Notes: generated by a model not told the origin, from the letters alone. Counted from the first letter of the stretch, positions 49,561 to 58,510 are shown. The stretch is DNA of 64,000 nucleotides from Herminiimonas arsenicoxydans (GCA_000026125.1 CU207211.1:2542001-2606000), one strand, 5' to 3'. Made by a program: numbers and translations.

Positions 49561-51309
49561 TTAGTCGGACATTTCAGTTCCAGCAGGGATGTCCGAACTC
49601 CATGCAGGGCATGCTGCGTCATCCAAAGACTGATCTTGTTTTCTCGCATCGGGATTGTTTTTGGCCAAATCATTAAGTTTCATTTTCGCCATCTGATCAC
49701 CGAGAACCATGCTCGCGGTAAAAGCCCGCTTGGCAGTTGTAACGCAACCGCGACGTTCAAACACCAAGCCGCGGAGATACTGAATGTAAGCGTTATTTTC
49801 ATTCAACAACAAAGCATGGTTTAGATCTGCCATTGCCTCAGGATATTTCTCAAGCGAATAGTAAGCCAAGGCCCGATTGTAGTAAGCCTGAGAGACTCGC
49901 GGACTCTGCTGAATCGTATGCGAAAAATCGTCAATTGCTTCCGCATATTTTTTCTCTTGCAGGTACGCCCGTCCCCGATTATAGAAAATGCGATCGCTAC
50001 CAATCAGCGATGGCGACACTAGCTTGCTGGCGGCATCTTTCCAGACACTTGCCTCAGTTGCGAGGCTGGTCAAACGTTCTCGTGCCAGCAAGAAAAAAAT
50101 TGCAAACACCGGAATTGCTGCTATCACCAGCCAGCGGCGTGAAAAACGTGCGCATACCGCCACCATCATCATTACGTAACCAGGAGCCCACAGATAACTT
50201 CGATATAAAACAAATGGTTCCTGAAAACGCACCGCGGCAACCTCCGTTAAAAAAAGAAACCAGCAATATAAAAGTCCACAGCAAAAAAATGCAATTAATC
50301 CTTTCTTCCGCAAAAAATAAATCGCAAGAATTGGAGATAAAAAGAAAAGGAACGCTTTCGGAAATACCCACCAGGAAAACCAGATATCGACAAAATCAAA
50401 TCGCATATCGGCAGAGAGCAGGCGTACATCTGGCACCATCCAGAAGGCAAGATAGTCAAAAAAGAATCCTGCCTGCAGGATAATACTGAGCAGCCATTTC
50501 CCCCAAGGCTTGGCCAATAAGGCAATCTCATGCATCTGCGGAATCATTGCACCGACATCCGGCTCATAACTGCTAGCCACAATATGTTTGCTCGCCAACA
50601 ATACTGTTATGGCAGCAGGCAGACAAAGAATAAGGTAAAGCAAGATACGTTTAAAGTGCGACCGTCTGCTTCCCTCAAACAGTGCCGTCAATGACACCGC
50701 TGCCAGCGGCAGCATAATCGCGTGTTCTTTTGAAAAGACCGCCATCGTGTAAAACAACGCTGCAGTAAAGATATCCGCAGTTCGATTTTCTGCAAATGCG
50801 CGACGATAAAACCAAAGAGAAATGAGTGCAAAGAGTGTGGCAAAAAGGATGGTGCGCTGAGCAAGATAAGCTGCACCATACACGGCAATAGGATTGAGCA
50901 AAAACCATAAGGCACAAACGCCAGAAATGATTTGAGTACGAGAATTACATCGATAATCTTCGGAGACACTGTCATTGAAATCAGATTTTGCCGTAACATC
51001 TTTTATAAGTAGCCGGACTATCAGAAATATCAAGCATGCAATGCTCACATGCAGCCCTAGACTGACAATTCTATTTGCCTCAATACTACCGCTGAGAACC
51101 TGAATGAATCCCAATGTGAAATATGGAAACTGACGAGGTTTTAATGAGAGAGGAACTTGTGCGTAGTCATATACTGATAACCCAGCAAAAAAACTGTGAT
51201 CATCAAAAATAATAGAGTTACTTAAAAATGGAACATAGAGACAACTTGCTGCTATTAAGATCAGCAAGAAGAAGGTCATGGGTAGAACAAGGTATTGATA
51301 CTTCTTCAT
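49561..51309 (-). CDS. Multi-pass membrane / TPR protein, putative GT-C glycosyltransferase linked to pilA
   Basis: The 582-residue protein has a signal-anchor helix, a first loop with SNSIIFDDHSFFAGL and about ten further TM helices (to about 425). A C-terminal TPR region follows (GRAYLQEKKYAEAIDDFSHT, NRALAYYSLEKYPEAMADL). This layout, with an acidic pair in the first loop, resembles TMTC-type O-mannosyltransferases and bacterial GT-C enzymes. It lies 73 nt downstream of the pilin gene, where pilin-glycosylating enzymes are often encoded. By eye it is much more AT-rich than the rest (18 of 60 bases G/C at 50281-50340), suggesting acquisition from elsewhere. The activity is inferred. Confidence 0.7.
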   Translation of the reverse strand: MKKYQYLVLPMTFFLLILIAASCLYVPFLSNSIIFDDHSFFAGLSVYDYAQVPLSLKPRQFPYFTLGFIQVLSGSIEANRIVSLGLHVSIACLIFLIVRLLIKDVTAKSDFNDSVSEDYRCNSRTQIISGVCALWFLLNPIAVYGAAYLAQRTILFATLFALISLWFYRRAFAENRTADIFTAALFYTMAVFSKEHAIMLPLAAVSLTALFEGSRRSHFKRILLYLILCLPAAITVLLASKHIVASSYEPDVGAMIPQMHEIALLAKPWGKWLLSIILQAGFFFDYLAFWMVPDVRLLSADMRFDFVDIWFSWWVFPKAFLFFLSPILAIYFLRKKGLIAFFCCGLLYCWFLFLTEVAAVRFQEPFVLYRSYLWAPGYVMMMVAVCARFSRRWLVIAAIPVFAIFFLLARERLTSLATEASVWKDAASKLVSPSLIGSDRIFYNRGRAYLQEKKYAEAIDDFSHTIQQSPRVSQAYYNRALAYYSLEKYPEAMADLNHALLLNENNAYIQYLRGLVFERRGCVTTAKRAFTASMVLGDQMAKMKLNDLAKNNPDARKQDQSLDDAACPAWSSDIPAGTEMSD

Positions 51310-51337
51310 AATTCTAATTTCAACTTGAAAATAGAAA

Positions 51338-51367
51338 AAATAACGCCCGCAAAAGCGGGCGTTATTT
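51338..51367 (-). terminator. Terminator hairpin after pilA
   Basis: A perfect 13-bp stem AAATAACGCCCGC / GCGGGCGTTATTT with an AAAA loop, 16 nt beyond the pilA stop codon. On the minus strand it ends in TATTTTTTC, a good T-run. It would limit read-through into the membrane/TPR gene. Confidence 0.9.
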
Positions 51368-51382
51368 AGAAATAATCGGCTA

Positions 51383-51853
51383 TTAACAGCCAACAACTTT
51401 CTTAAGATTAGTTAGATCTTTACCAGCCGTGCTGTAGCTACATGTAACGCCCCATGTCACGGCTGAGTTACCAACGGTCGGTGTGTATGTAACGGTTGTA
51501 CCATTGAAAGGAGAGCCGACACCGGTAATTGTTGCCACGATCGCACCGGTTGCAGCCGTTACGTCAATACCAGACACCACTTCTGTAGCAGTTGGTGCAC
51601 CCGCCAACCCCAACGAATCCCAACCATTCGCAGTGATATCCGCCACACCGTTATTTTCTTGCGCATACAGGGCAATTGCTGTTTTAACAGATTCGACGGC
51701 AACGTTCACCTTAGCCAATTTAGCGCGAGTCACATAGTCTTGATATTGCGGAATTGCCACCGCCGCCAAAATACCAATAATCGCTACAACGATCATCAAT
51801 TCGATCAGCGTAAAACCCGCCTGTGCTTTCTTCATTATTTTCATCGATTTCAT
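51383..51853 (-). CDS. pilA: Type IV major pilin
   Basis: The 156-residue prepilin has a 13-residue leader [13 protein letters not shown] and the type IVa start [20 protein letters not shown], with Glu at mature position 5. A Cys pair (Cys138 and Cys156, the last residue) would form the C-terminal D-loop. AGGAG precedes the ATG at 51853. It needs a PilD-type peptidase. Expression is likely sigma-54 dependent through the promoter at 51905-51920. Confidence 0.95.
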   Translation of the reverse strand: MKSMKIMKKAQAGFTLIELMIVVAIIGILAAVAIPQYQDYVTRAKLAKVNVAVESVKTAIALYAQENNGVADITANGWDSLGLAGAPTATEVVSGIDVTAATGAIVATITGVGSPFNGTTVTYTPTVGNSAVTWGVTCSYSTAGKDLTNLKKVVGC

Positions 51854-51904
51854 TTGTTTCTCCTGTTTTGGGTAGAGGGCAGGTTTCTGCCACGGTTACC
51901 ATTG

Positions 51905-51920
51905 AGCAATCGCTGTGCCA
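51905..51920 (-). promoter_or_regulatory. Sigma-54 promoter of pilA
   Basis: On the minus strand the sequence is TGGCAC-AGCGA-TTGCT, matching the -24/-12 consensus TGGCAC-N5-TTGCW with the GG and GC pairs in register. It is 51 nt upstream of the pilA start and in the right orientation. pilA genes are typically RpoN/PilR-controlled. Confidence 0.9.
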
Positions 51921-52086
51921 GCTCAATATCGAATGAATTGCGCACTTTTTACAAATCAAAGACACAAAAAGTAACAATTCTGGTTGCGACTGACCAATTT
52001 TTGTCACTTCAGAAGGAAAATTTGGTCTGCTGAACGCAAATTGGCAGGAGCGACAGACGCGCCATCACCTGCGAAAAATTGACGCA

Positions 52087-52737
52087 TCAATACAAAAACA
52101 TCATTTCGCTGCCAGACAAGGCGATGACATCACCATGCTTTAGCGGATGTGTCTGCATGCCTATCGATACGCCGTTGACGAGCGGATAAATGTCGCCTTC
52201 GACGTGGGTCAAGCCGTAACCTTCTGCACCTTTGGTCAGTACCGCAACCTGTACGCCGGGGCGGCCTATGGTGGTCAGTACTTTTGTCAGCGCGATAACC
52301 TTGTCCTTGGCAACACCACTCAATACCTTGATGGTGGCAATGGATCTGCCTGTTACAGATCCATTGTTCGAAGGCGGAACACTGTACCGGGATGCTCCCG
52401 GCTCACCTTCTTCAGACGGCACAACAATGGACGAGGCGCTATAAACGCTGTCTTCTATCCGGTACTGGATGGTATGGGTGGCGAGTTCGATCACATCCCG
52501 GCCTTGCAGCAGATGCTTCTTTACCGGCTGGCCGTTGAGGCGACTGCCGTTGGTACTGCCGAGGTCTTCAAAGTACGATTCCGTGGGAGTGGTAATAATC
52601 ACTGCGTGTTCGGCACTGATGCCAGGCGCGTCGATCACGATATCGTTGTAGGTTCTGCGTCCTATGGTGATGCGTGTTTTCAGGAGCGGAAGCTCCTGCA
52701 ATGTGACCCCATCCTTTGCCAAAATAATCGTGGCCAT
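52087..52737 (-). CDS. FHA-domain protein
   Basis: The 216-residue protein has a canonical FHA domain at the N-terminus (ITIGRRTYNDIVIDAPGIS, AEHAVII, DLGSTNGSRLNG) that should bind phosphothreonine. The C-terminal half has a second, degenerate FHA-like repeat (VLTTIGRPGVQVAVL, VNGVSIG, HPLKHGDVI) that lacks the Ser-x-x-His binding pair. It is 143 nt downstream of the PP2C phosphatase on the same strand. No kinase is in the window. Confidence 0.85.
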   Translation of the reverse strand: MATIILAKDGVTLQELPLLKTRITIGRRTYNDIVIDAPGISAEHAVIITTPTESYFEDLGSTNGSRLNGQPVKKHLLQGRDVIELATHTIQYRIEDSVYSASSIVVPSEEGEPGASRYSVPPSNNGSVTGRSIATIKVLSGVAKDKVIALTKVLTTIGRPGVQVAVLTKGAEGYGLTHVEGDIYPLVNGVSIGMQTHPLKHGDVIALSGSEMMFLY

Positions 52738-52880
52738 TTCTATTTTCCGACTTCTTTTTCTGTATCAAATGGTAAGGAGCAATTGCACACATGTACGCGC
52801 GTTTCGGGCTCGCGCTGCAATACATCAGCACAAATAATATGAATTCATGCATGAATATATCAAGATGCGTGCCATCTACC

Positions 52881-53711
52881 TCAAGGCGAAGGCAAGGCTG
52901 ATCGCAGCCAGGCAAGAAAGCGTACACGCAAACTGGTCGGCGCCACCCAGCTTGATTCTACTTTTGCCAGGATAACGGAGATATTATCGCGTCCGCCGTT
53001 GTTATTCGCAGCTTCAACCAGGGTCCTGCATGATAAATCAAGATCGGAATAATTGCTTTTGAGAATGTCGATCATCTGCTCATGCGACAGCATGTCGGAC
53101 AGGCCGTCGGAACACAGCAGATAAATATCATCGTTTTCCGTCGGGTAGTCGTTTACTTCCACATCGATTTGCGGCGCAACGCCGAGCGCGCGCGTAATCA
53201 GGTTTTTGTTCGGTGCGAAACGCGCCCATTCCGGACTGACCAAACCCGCGTCTATCTGCTCCTGCAATTGAGAATGATCGCGCGTCAGCTGCTGCAAGCT
53301 GCCCCGCCGGAATCGATAGGCGCGAGAATCGCCAATGTGCGCCAGGACAATGCGTTCATGATGAAACAGTGCAGCCACCAGCGTGGTGCCCATTCCGCTG
53401 AATTGCGGCTGAATGCGTGCTGCTTCCAGGATCTGCGCATTGGCCAGCGTTGCGGCCTCCACCATCAAACCCTGTAAAAACTTGCCGGTCAGCCGCCCTC
53501 GCCTTTTTTGCTGCAGACGCTGCTCCAGCGTCGCCATAAATACCGAAGTGGCAATACCGCTCGCTACTTCGCCGGCATTGTAGCCACCCATGCCATCCGC
53601 CAGCACCGCGATTTTATGCTCGAGATTGATTTCGACAGCATCTTCATTGTGCGCACGCACCAATCCCGTATCGGTCTTGACGGCGAATTGCAGCGCGACG
53701 TGATGCGTCAT
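52881..53711 (-). CDS. PP2C-type serine/threonine phosphatase
   Basis: The 276-residue protein has the PP2C metal motifs TGLVRAHNEDAVEIN, AVLADGMGGYNAGEVAS, LLCSDGLSDMLSHEQM and NNGGRDNISVILAKVES. It dephosphorylates Ser/Thr-phosphorylated proteins. With the FHA gene it forms part of a phospho-signalling module; the matching kinase must be elsewhere. No transmembrane segment is seen. Confidence 0.92.
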   Translation of the reverse strand: MTHHVALQFAVKTDTGLVRAHNEDAVEINLEHKIAVLADGMGGYNAGEVASGIATSVFMATLEQRLQQKRRGRLTGKFLQGLMVEAATLANAQILEAARIQPQFSGMGTTLVAALFHHERIVLAHIGDSRAYRFRRGSLQQLTRDHSQLQEQIDAGLVSPEWARFAPNKNLITRALGVAPQIDVEVNDYPTENDDIYLLCSDGLSDMLSHEQMIDILKSNYSDLDLSCRTLVEAANNNGGRDNISVILAKVESSWVAPTSLRVRFLAWLRSALPSP

Positions 53712-54230
53712 AAACGTGGAAGGTTAACAGACTATGCAGGCTACGTTGAAAATACAAATATTCCTTGCTAATGCATGTGAACAATCGTGCTGCAGATTAT
53801 CTCTTGATCGGGTCAGAAATACTTTCTTTTTGATATCAGATCAAATGATATCTTCTTTCTCCAGGAAAACTATTCACTGCTGCCGATTAATGCGAATTCG
53901 AACTCGTCCAGACGCAACTTTTCTACATTTTTGAAACAGATGGAAGCAATTGCCATATGTAATCTGCTTTTTCATGAAATACATTTCCGCCTCATTTAAC
54001 AAAAATGATAGGCAAGCCACAGCCAGATCGCCACCACTGCCTCGAGATAAGCAGCCCTACATGTCGCCTCTGCGTGCGTTTGCGTGATACCTGGCCATGC
54101 TATCGCCCTTTGAAGCGATCGGCCTCTATAATGATAATGATGCACATGCCGGGCCGCCCACGTTGCGCCCCTCCACCCGTTTTTTAGAAATGGAGCTGAT
54201 GGCGGATCACTTCCGCCATCGATCATTATT
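53712..54230. other. 519-nt intergenic region with no clear gene
   Basis: This gap lies between the PP2C gene and the HDAC-like gene. Short frames on both strands (for example 53734-53934 plus, 53996-54226 minus) show no coherent protein features. The one structured element is TGATATCA, 7 nt, then TGATATC at 53831-53852. Promoters for both divergent genes should be here. Confidence 0.45.
53831..53852. promoter_or_regulatory. Paired palindromic half-sites
   Basis: TGATATCA and TGATATC are separated by 7 nt; each is nearly self-palindromic. They lie about 120 bp upstream of the PP2C start and 380 bp upstream of the HDAC-like gene. This could be an operator for a dimeric regulator; there is no direct evidence. 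Confidence 0.3.
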
Positions 54231-55163
54231 ATGACGACATTGATTTATACCCACGAAGCCTGCCTGAACCATAAACCCGGCCCCAGCCACCCGGAATCAC
54301 CTGAACGACTGAAAGCCGTATTGCGCGCCTTGCGCACACCCGAGTTCGATGCCGCAGAATGGCGTGAAGCGCCTATGGGCACGCGCGAACAAGTGCTGAT
54401 GATCCATACCGAAGCATTCGTCGAAGATGTGGAAGACGCTTCCCCCAACCAGGGCTACATGCCGCTGGATGGCGGCGATACCGTCATGTCGCCAGGTTCG
54501 CTGGAAGCCGTCATGCGTTGCGTAGGCGCCGCCTGTGCGGGTGTCGATGCAGTGATGGGCAAGGAAGTACGCAATGTATTTTGCGCTACCCGTCCATGCG
54601 GCCACCATGCCGAACCGAACAAGGCCATGGGTTTTTGCATTTACAACCAGGCGGCCATCGCGGCAGCCTACGCGTATGACGTGCATAAGCTGGAACGCGT
54701 TGCCGTCGTCGATTTTGACGTTCACCACGGTAACGGCACGCAAGCTGCGTTTTACGATCGCCCTGAACTGTTCTACGCATCCAGCCACCAGTCGCATTTT
54801 TATCCCGGTACAGGCCTGGAAGCGGAAACCGGCATCTCGCACAACATCGTTAACGTACCGCTGCCACGCGGTTGCGATTCTGCGATGTTCCGCGAACAGA
54901 TTGCAGCAAAAATGCTGCCGGCCATCCGCGCCTTCAATCCTGAGATCTTGATCATTTCTGCCGGCTTCGACGCCCATCATCTGGATCCACTGGCCGGTTT
55001 GAATCTGCAGGATGACGATTTTGACTGGGTGACACGCGAGCTGATGAAAATTGCCGACGACTGCTGCGAAGGTCGCGTAGTTTCCATCCTTGAAGGGGGT
55101 TACAGCCTGGAAGGCTTGGCTTCCAGCACTGCCATTCACGTCAAGGCATTGATGGATCACTGA
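54231..55163 (+). CDS. Histone-deacetylase-family protein (AcuC/HDAH-like)
   Basis: The 310-residue zinc hydrolase has the substrate-pocket motif RPCGHHAEPNKAMGFCIYN, zinc ligands in VDFDVHHGNGTQ and SAGFDAHHLDPLAG, and LEGGYSLEGLA near the end. The N-terminus THEACLNHKPGPSHPESPER is typical of class II-type bacterial HDAC homologues. Substrates may be acetylated proteins, polyamines or other acetylamides. No regulator is adjacent. Confidence 0.92.
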   Translation: MTTLIYTHEACLNHKPGPSHPESPERLKAVLRALRTPEFDAAEWREAPMGTREQVLMIHTEAFVEDVEDASPNQGYMPLDGGDTVMSPGSLEAVMRCVGAACAGVDAVMGKEVRNVFCATRPCGHHAEPNKAMGFCIYNQAAIAAAYAYDVHKLERVAVVDFDVHHGNGTQAAFYDRPELFYASSHQSHFYPGTGLEAETGISHNIVNVPLPRGCDSAMFREQIAAKMLPAIRAFNPEILIISAGFDAHHLDPLAGLNLQDDDFDWVTRELMKIADDCCEGRVVSILEGGYSLEGLASSTAIHVKALMDH

Positions 55164-55172
55164 TCCTGCCAT

Positions 55173-55201
55173 GCATGGTCGTCCATAAAGGACGGCCATG
55201 C
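55173..55201. terminator. Hairpin after the HDAC-like gene
   Basis: A 12-bp stem GCATGGTCGTCC / GGACGGCCATGC (one T-G pair) with an ATAAA loop, 10 nt beyond the stop codon. No T-run follows, so termination would be weak or factor-dependent. Confidence 0.6.
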
Positions 55202-55395
55202 TCGTAGAAAATTGATCGATGCCTGCCTTATTTCCACGCTTGACTAGCCACGCTCATCAGCGCTGCCGCGAATTACCTCACCGCAAATAATATCTGCTGC
55301 ACTCTTCTAATCCTACGCAGGATGGGATGCTTGTCTGATTTACCCAATAAAATTCTGTGCATAAGATCATTCTTCTACCCTGATAGGAGGACACC

Positions 55396-55698
55396 ATGCC
55401 CAGCAAGACCGAGATTATCAGTACGGACAAAGAAAACGGGAAGAGCGTCACTGCAACATTACCAAACGCACGCACCGGCTCTAACGATACCGACATGCCA
55501 GCGTCGCCACCGGATGTTTCCACTCACGAATCAGGTTTGAACAATATGTCGCCCACGCCGCCAAAAGACGTGCAAGTCCGTCTTCGCAAGGCTGCGGAAG
55601 AAAGCGACAAGCTGGACTCCCCGGAAAGAACGAACGATTCCACCATAGACCCCAATAAGCCTAAAAAAGATTTATTGAAGGGCTTCCACGGCGGTTAA
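55396..55698 (+). CDS. Small disordered protein of unknown function
   Basis: The 100-residue hydrophilic protein is rich in Ser, Thr, Asp, Lys and Pro with no hydrophobic core and no signal peptide, and ends DLLKGFHGG. A very good GGAGG site lies 5 nt before the ATG and a terminator hairpin follows, so it is probably a real gene. I do not recognise a family. The neighbours are small lipoproteins, which suggests a stress-related setting only by proximity. Confidence 0.7.
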   Translation: MPSKTEIISTDKENGKSVTATLPNARTGSNDTDMPASPPDVSTHESGLNNMSPTPPKDVQVRLRKAAEESDKLDSPERTNDSTIDPNKPKKDLLKGFHGG

Positions 55699-55727
55699 TT
55701 GACAACATGGCTCATCGCCACAATTTG

Positions 55728-55772
55728 AAAAATGGATGCCGGCCAACTCTCGAAGTACCAGCATCCATTTTT
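55728..55772. terminator. Terminator after the small protein gene
   Basis: AAAAATGGATGC pairs with GCATCCATTTTT around a 21-nt loop, so the 3' arm ends in a T-run (plus strand). It lies 30 nt past the stop codon and would also work on the minus strand for the convergent lipoprotein gene. Confidence 0.75.
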
Positions 55773-55854
55773 TACCGCATGATCTTTTAAAGAACAGCTT
55801 CTTTATCCGGCATCCACACTGATGGCGCCATCTAATTTCCATAAGACCATTGAT

Positions 55855-55878
55855 CCGGACGATCATGCCATCGTCCGG
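55855..55878 (-). terminator. Hairpin after the small lipoprotein gene
   Basis: A perfect 9-bp stem CCGGACGAT / ATCGTCCGG with a 6-nt loop, 20 nt past the minus-strand stop at 55899. There is no strong T-run. Confidence 0.55.
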
Positions 55879-55898
55879 GTACTTACTCAGATCAATGC

Positions 55899-56096
55899 TT
55901 ATTTTTTGGCATCTTCTGCAGCGTTCTGGATTTTTTCACCAGCCTTTTCAATTTGCTCACCGGCTTTATTGATCGTCTGATCAACTTCCTTGCCTGCTCT
56001 TTCTGCCGGGCCCTCCTGTTTCTGGCATCCGACCAGAGCCACGGCCATCATTCCCATCGCCAATACAGCAACTGCAGCATTTTTGCGTTTGATCAT
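55899..56096 (-). CDS. Small helical lipoprotein
   Basis: The 65-residue precursor has a signal sequence and lipobox (MMAVALVGC, Cys24), then a 40-residue amphipathic, Lys/Glu-rich tail with repeats (AGKEVDQTINKAGEQIEKAG). It resembles entericidin-like or LEA-type envelope stress peptides in size and layout, without a firm family match. It follows the OsmB-like gene by 42 nt and is probably co-transcribed. Confidence 0.75.
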   Translation of the reverse strand: MIKRKNAAVAVLAMGMMAVALVGCQKQEGPAERAGKEVDQTINKAGEQIEKAGEKIQNAAEDAKK

Positions 56097-56138
56097 TTTC
56101 TTTCCCCTTAATATTGATGAATGATTACTTGCTTTAAT

Positions 56139-56363
56139 TTATCTTCTATCTTTGCCAACTTCGTTGCCTATCACACCTCCGACAGCCGCGCCACCGATTG
56201 TGCCTAGCGCGCTGCCGTTGGTGAGAACTGCACCACCTACCGCACCTGCTCCTGCTCCGATAGCCATACTCTGGTCGCGTCTAGACATGCCTTCACAACC
56301 AACCGCACTCAACAATACCGCCGCAGCGATGGCGGTAAACACACATTTCTGTATCGTTTTCAT
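56139..56363 (-). CDS. OsmB-like glycine-zipper lipoprotein
   Basis: The 74-residue precursor starts at the ATG at 56363 after a good AAGGA site. It has a signal peptide with lipobox (LLSAVGC, Cys23) and a glycine-zipper segment (AIGAGAGAVGGAVLTNGSAL, GTIGGAAVGGVIGNEVG). It resembles E. coli OsmB, an osmotically induced outer-membrane lipoprotein. The longer frame to 56471 is rejected. Confidence 0.85.
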   Translation of the reverse strand: MKTIQKCVFTAIAAAVLLSAVGCEGMSRRDQSMAIGAGAGAVGGAVLTNGSALGTIGGAAVGGVIGNEVGKDRR

Positions 56364-56716
56364 TGGAATATCCTTTTCATGTAACAGCAATAAAAAATAC
56401 TGGTCACTACCGCTAAAAGTAATTGAATAAGCCCGGTCCGTCTGTGCGCTTCCCCACTTAAATCCACGCAAGCCACTGAAATTAATACGAATGCAATTTC
56501 AGTACCTAATTGGATAGACGCCAGTTGAGCGGTATCTATCAAGTCTGCGCGTAGATCCATGACCATATTCTTCAAAAGAATACACACCGCCTTCGGCCTG
56601 ATTAAATACCAGAGCAACAGGGTCAAGGAAATAATGAAAAGATGAAACAGATGCACATTGATCAGTGTGCGTTGGATATGAGCGATCGTCTGAAAAATTG
56701 CCGCAGCAGTGAACAT
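56360..56716 (-). CDS. Possible small membrane protein
   Basis: A 118-codon frame overlapping the OsmB-like start by 4 nt. It has hydrophobic stretches around residues 20-40 and 88-112, and a middle region (LRADLIDTAQLASIQLGTEI) that could form helices. There is no strong ribosome-binding site and no family match. The overlap and hydrophobic pattern favour a real gene, but the codons are unlike the neighbours and it may be a chance frame. Confidence 0.4.
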   Translation of the reverse strand: MFTAAAIFQTIAHIQRTLINVHLFHLFIISLTLLLWYLIRPKAVCILLKNMVMDLRADLIDTAQLASIQLGTEIAFVLISVACVDLSGEAHRRTGLIQLLLAVVTSIFYCCYMKRIFQ

Positions 56717-56786
56717 GCAGACTCTGCATGTTGTTAATGAAATTCGATCCTGTACTTACAAAGTGCCAGCAAATGGCGCCAGCCTG

Positions 56787-57242
56787 TCAATCCTCGTTTT
56801 CTTCTTTAGCGCGCATCGCTGCCTGTATCGCCCGATGGGAAAATCCACGTTGCAACAGGAATCGCATTTGCTTTGCACGACCGTTCGCATCGCTTGCCGC
56901 AACACCGAATTTTCTTGTCCAGACTTCCCGCGCGCGCGCGACCTCATCCTGCGCCAGTGCGGCTTTTATTTCAGTCAAGGAGTCGGGATCGATATTGTGG
57001 CTTTTCAGCTCGGACAAAATCCGGCTATTGCCGAAGCGCGCCGCCCGCCGATTGACAAGCGACTCGGAAAAACGTGCTTCGGACATGAAATTGGCTGCTT
57101 CCAGCGTATCGAGCAAGGCCTCAATATCGTCGCCTTCCTGCGCATAGCGCGCCAGTTTGCGCGCCAGCTCCTGACGACTATGTTCGCGCGCCGACAAATA
57201 GCGAAGCGCCCGCGCTTTCAGACTCACTTGCAGTTTTGCCAT
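56787..57242 (-). CDS. recX: Regulatory protein RecX
   Basis: The 151-residue helical protein has three RecX-type repeats, including [39 protein letters not shown] and [18 protein letters not shown]. RecX inhibits RecA filament extension. It lies 77 nt after recA on the same strand, the usual recA-recX pair. Confidence 0.95.
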   Translation of the reverse strand: MAKLQVSLKARALRYLSAREHSRQELARKLARYAQEGDDIEALLDTLEAANFMSEARFSESLVNRRAARFGNSRILSELKSHNIDPDSLTEIKAALAQDEVARAREVWTRKFGVAASDANGRAKQMRFLLQRGFSHRAIQAAMRAKEENED

Positions 57243-57319
57243 ATGAGTCCTTCAGCGCGGGCGCCCGTTAAAAACCATCATCAAATCGACATCAAGCAAT
57301 ACTGGCTCAGCCGAACTAT

Positions 57320-58423
57320 TTACTCGACTTCTTTCAGCTCTTTGGCTTCCTTGCTTTCCTTGGCGGAAGCCTTCTTCGCAACAGGTTCATCCGACTTGAT
57401 CGCGCCGAGTTCAGGCACGCCCAAGGAGGCGCGCACCTTGTTTTCGATTTCACGCGCGAGTTCCGGACGCTCTTTCAAATAATTGCGTGCATTGTCCTTG
57501 CCCTGGCCAATACGTTCGCCGTTATAGCTATACCAGGCACCGGATTTTTCGACGATTTTTGCATCCGAACCCAGATCCAGAATCTCGCCTTCGCGCGATG
57601 TGCCTTCGCCATACAGAATTTCGAAATGCGCTTCCTTGAATGGCGGCGCGATCTTGTTCTTGACGACCTTGACCTTGGTTTCATTGCCGATGACTTCATC
57701 GCCCGATTTGATCGAGCCGGTACGACGAATATCCAGGCGTACCGAAGCATAAAATTTCAATGCATTACCACCGGTCGTGGTTTCCGGATTGCCGAACATG
57801 ACGCCGATTTTCATGCGAATCTGGTTGATAAAAATCACCAGCGTATTGGTGCGGTTGATGCTGCCGGTCAGTTTGCGCAAGGCCTGCGACATCAGGCGCG
57901 CCTGCAGACCAGGCAGGGAATCGCCCATATCGCCTTCGATCTCGGCACGCGGCGTCAAGGCGGCGACCGAGTCGATGACAATCAGATCAACGCCGCCGGA
58001 GCGCACCAGCGCATCGCAAATTTCCAAAGCCTGTTCGCCGGTATCCGGCTGCGAAATCAACAATTCCGACAGGTTGATACCCAGTTTTTGCGCATACGTC
58101 ACATCCAGCGCATGCTCCGCATCGATAAACGCGCAGGTGCCGCCCAGTTTCTGCATTTCTGCGATGGTTTGCAGCGTCAGCGTGGTTTTACCCGACGATT
58201 CCGGACCGTAAATTTCCACTACGCGGCCGCGCGGCAAACCGCCGACGCCAAGCGCGAGATCCAGGCCCAATGAACCAGTGGACACGACTTGCACCTCTTC
58301 GACGACGGCACCGTCCTCCATGCGCATCACCGAGCCTTTACCGAATTGCTTCTCGATTTGTGCCAGTGCGGCAGCGAGTGCCTTACTCTTATCCGAGCTT
58401 GGTGCGTTTTTTTTATCGTCCAT
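57320..58423 (-). CDS. recA: Recombinase RecA
   Basis: The 367-residue protein has Walker [35 protein letters not shown], Walker [16 protein letters not shown] and loop L2 around [20 protein letters not shown]. The tail is acidic/Lys-rich. The ATG at 58423 ([16 protein letters not shown]) is used; the longer frame to 58579 crosses the promoter. A LexA box at 58491-58510 marks SOS control. Confidence 0.98.
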   Translation of the reverse strand: MDDKKNAPSSDKSKALAAALAQIEKQFGKGSVMRMEDGAVVEEVQVVSTGSLGLDLALGVGGLPRGRVVEIYGPESSGKTTLTLQTIAEMQKLGGTCAFIDAEHALDVTYAQKLGINLSELLISQPDTGEQALEICDALVRSGGVDLIVIDSVAALTPRAEIEGDMGDSLPGLQARLMSQALRKLTGSINRTNTLVIFINQIRMKIGVMFGNPETTTGGNALKFYASVRLDIRRTGSIKSGDEVIGNETKVKVVKNKIAPPFKEAHFEILYGEGTSREGEILDLGSDAKIVEKSGAWYSYNGERIGQGKDNARNYLKERPELAREIENKVRASLGVPELGAIKSDEPVAKKASAKESKEAKELKEVE

Positions 58424-58490
58424 GAGGATTCTTTCGACGGTTGAGTGTTGAAACAAAATGGCTAGCAAGCAGTTTTGCGACCAGAAACCG

Positions 58491-58510
58491 TACTGTATAA
58501 AAAAACAGTG
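58491..58510 (-). promoter_or_regulatory. LexA (SOS) box upstream of recA
   Basis: TACTGTATAAAAAAACAGTG fits the CTG-N10-CAG SOS operator and is close to TACTGT-N8-ACAGTA. It is 68 nt upstream of the recA ATG. A TTGCAT at 58515-58520 could be the -35, with the box covering the -10 (TACAGT), so repressor binding would block recA transcription. Confidence 0.9.
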
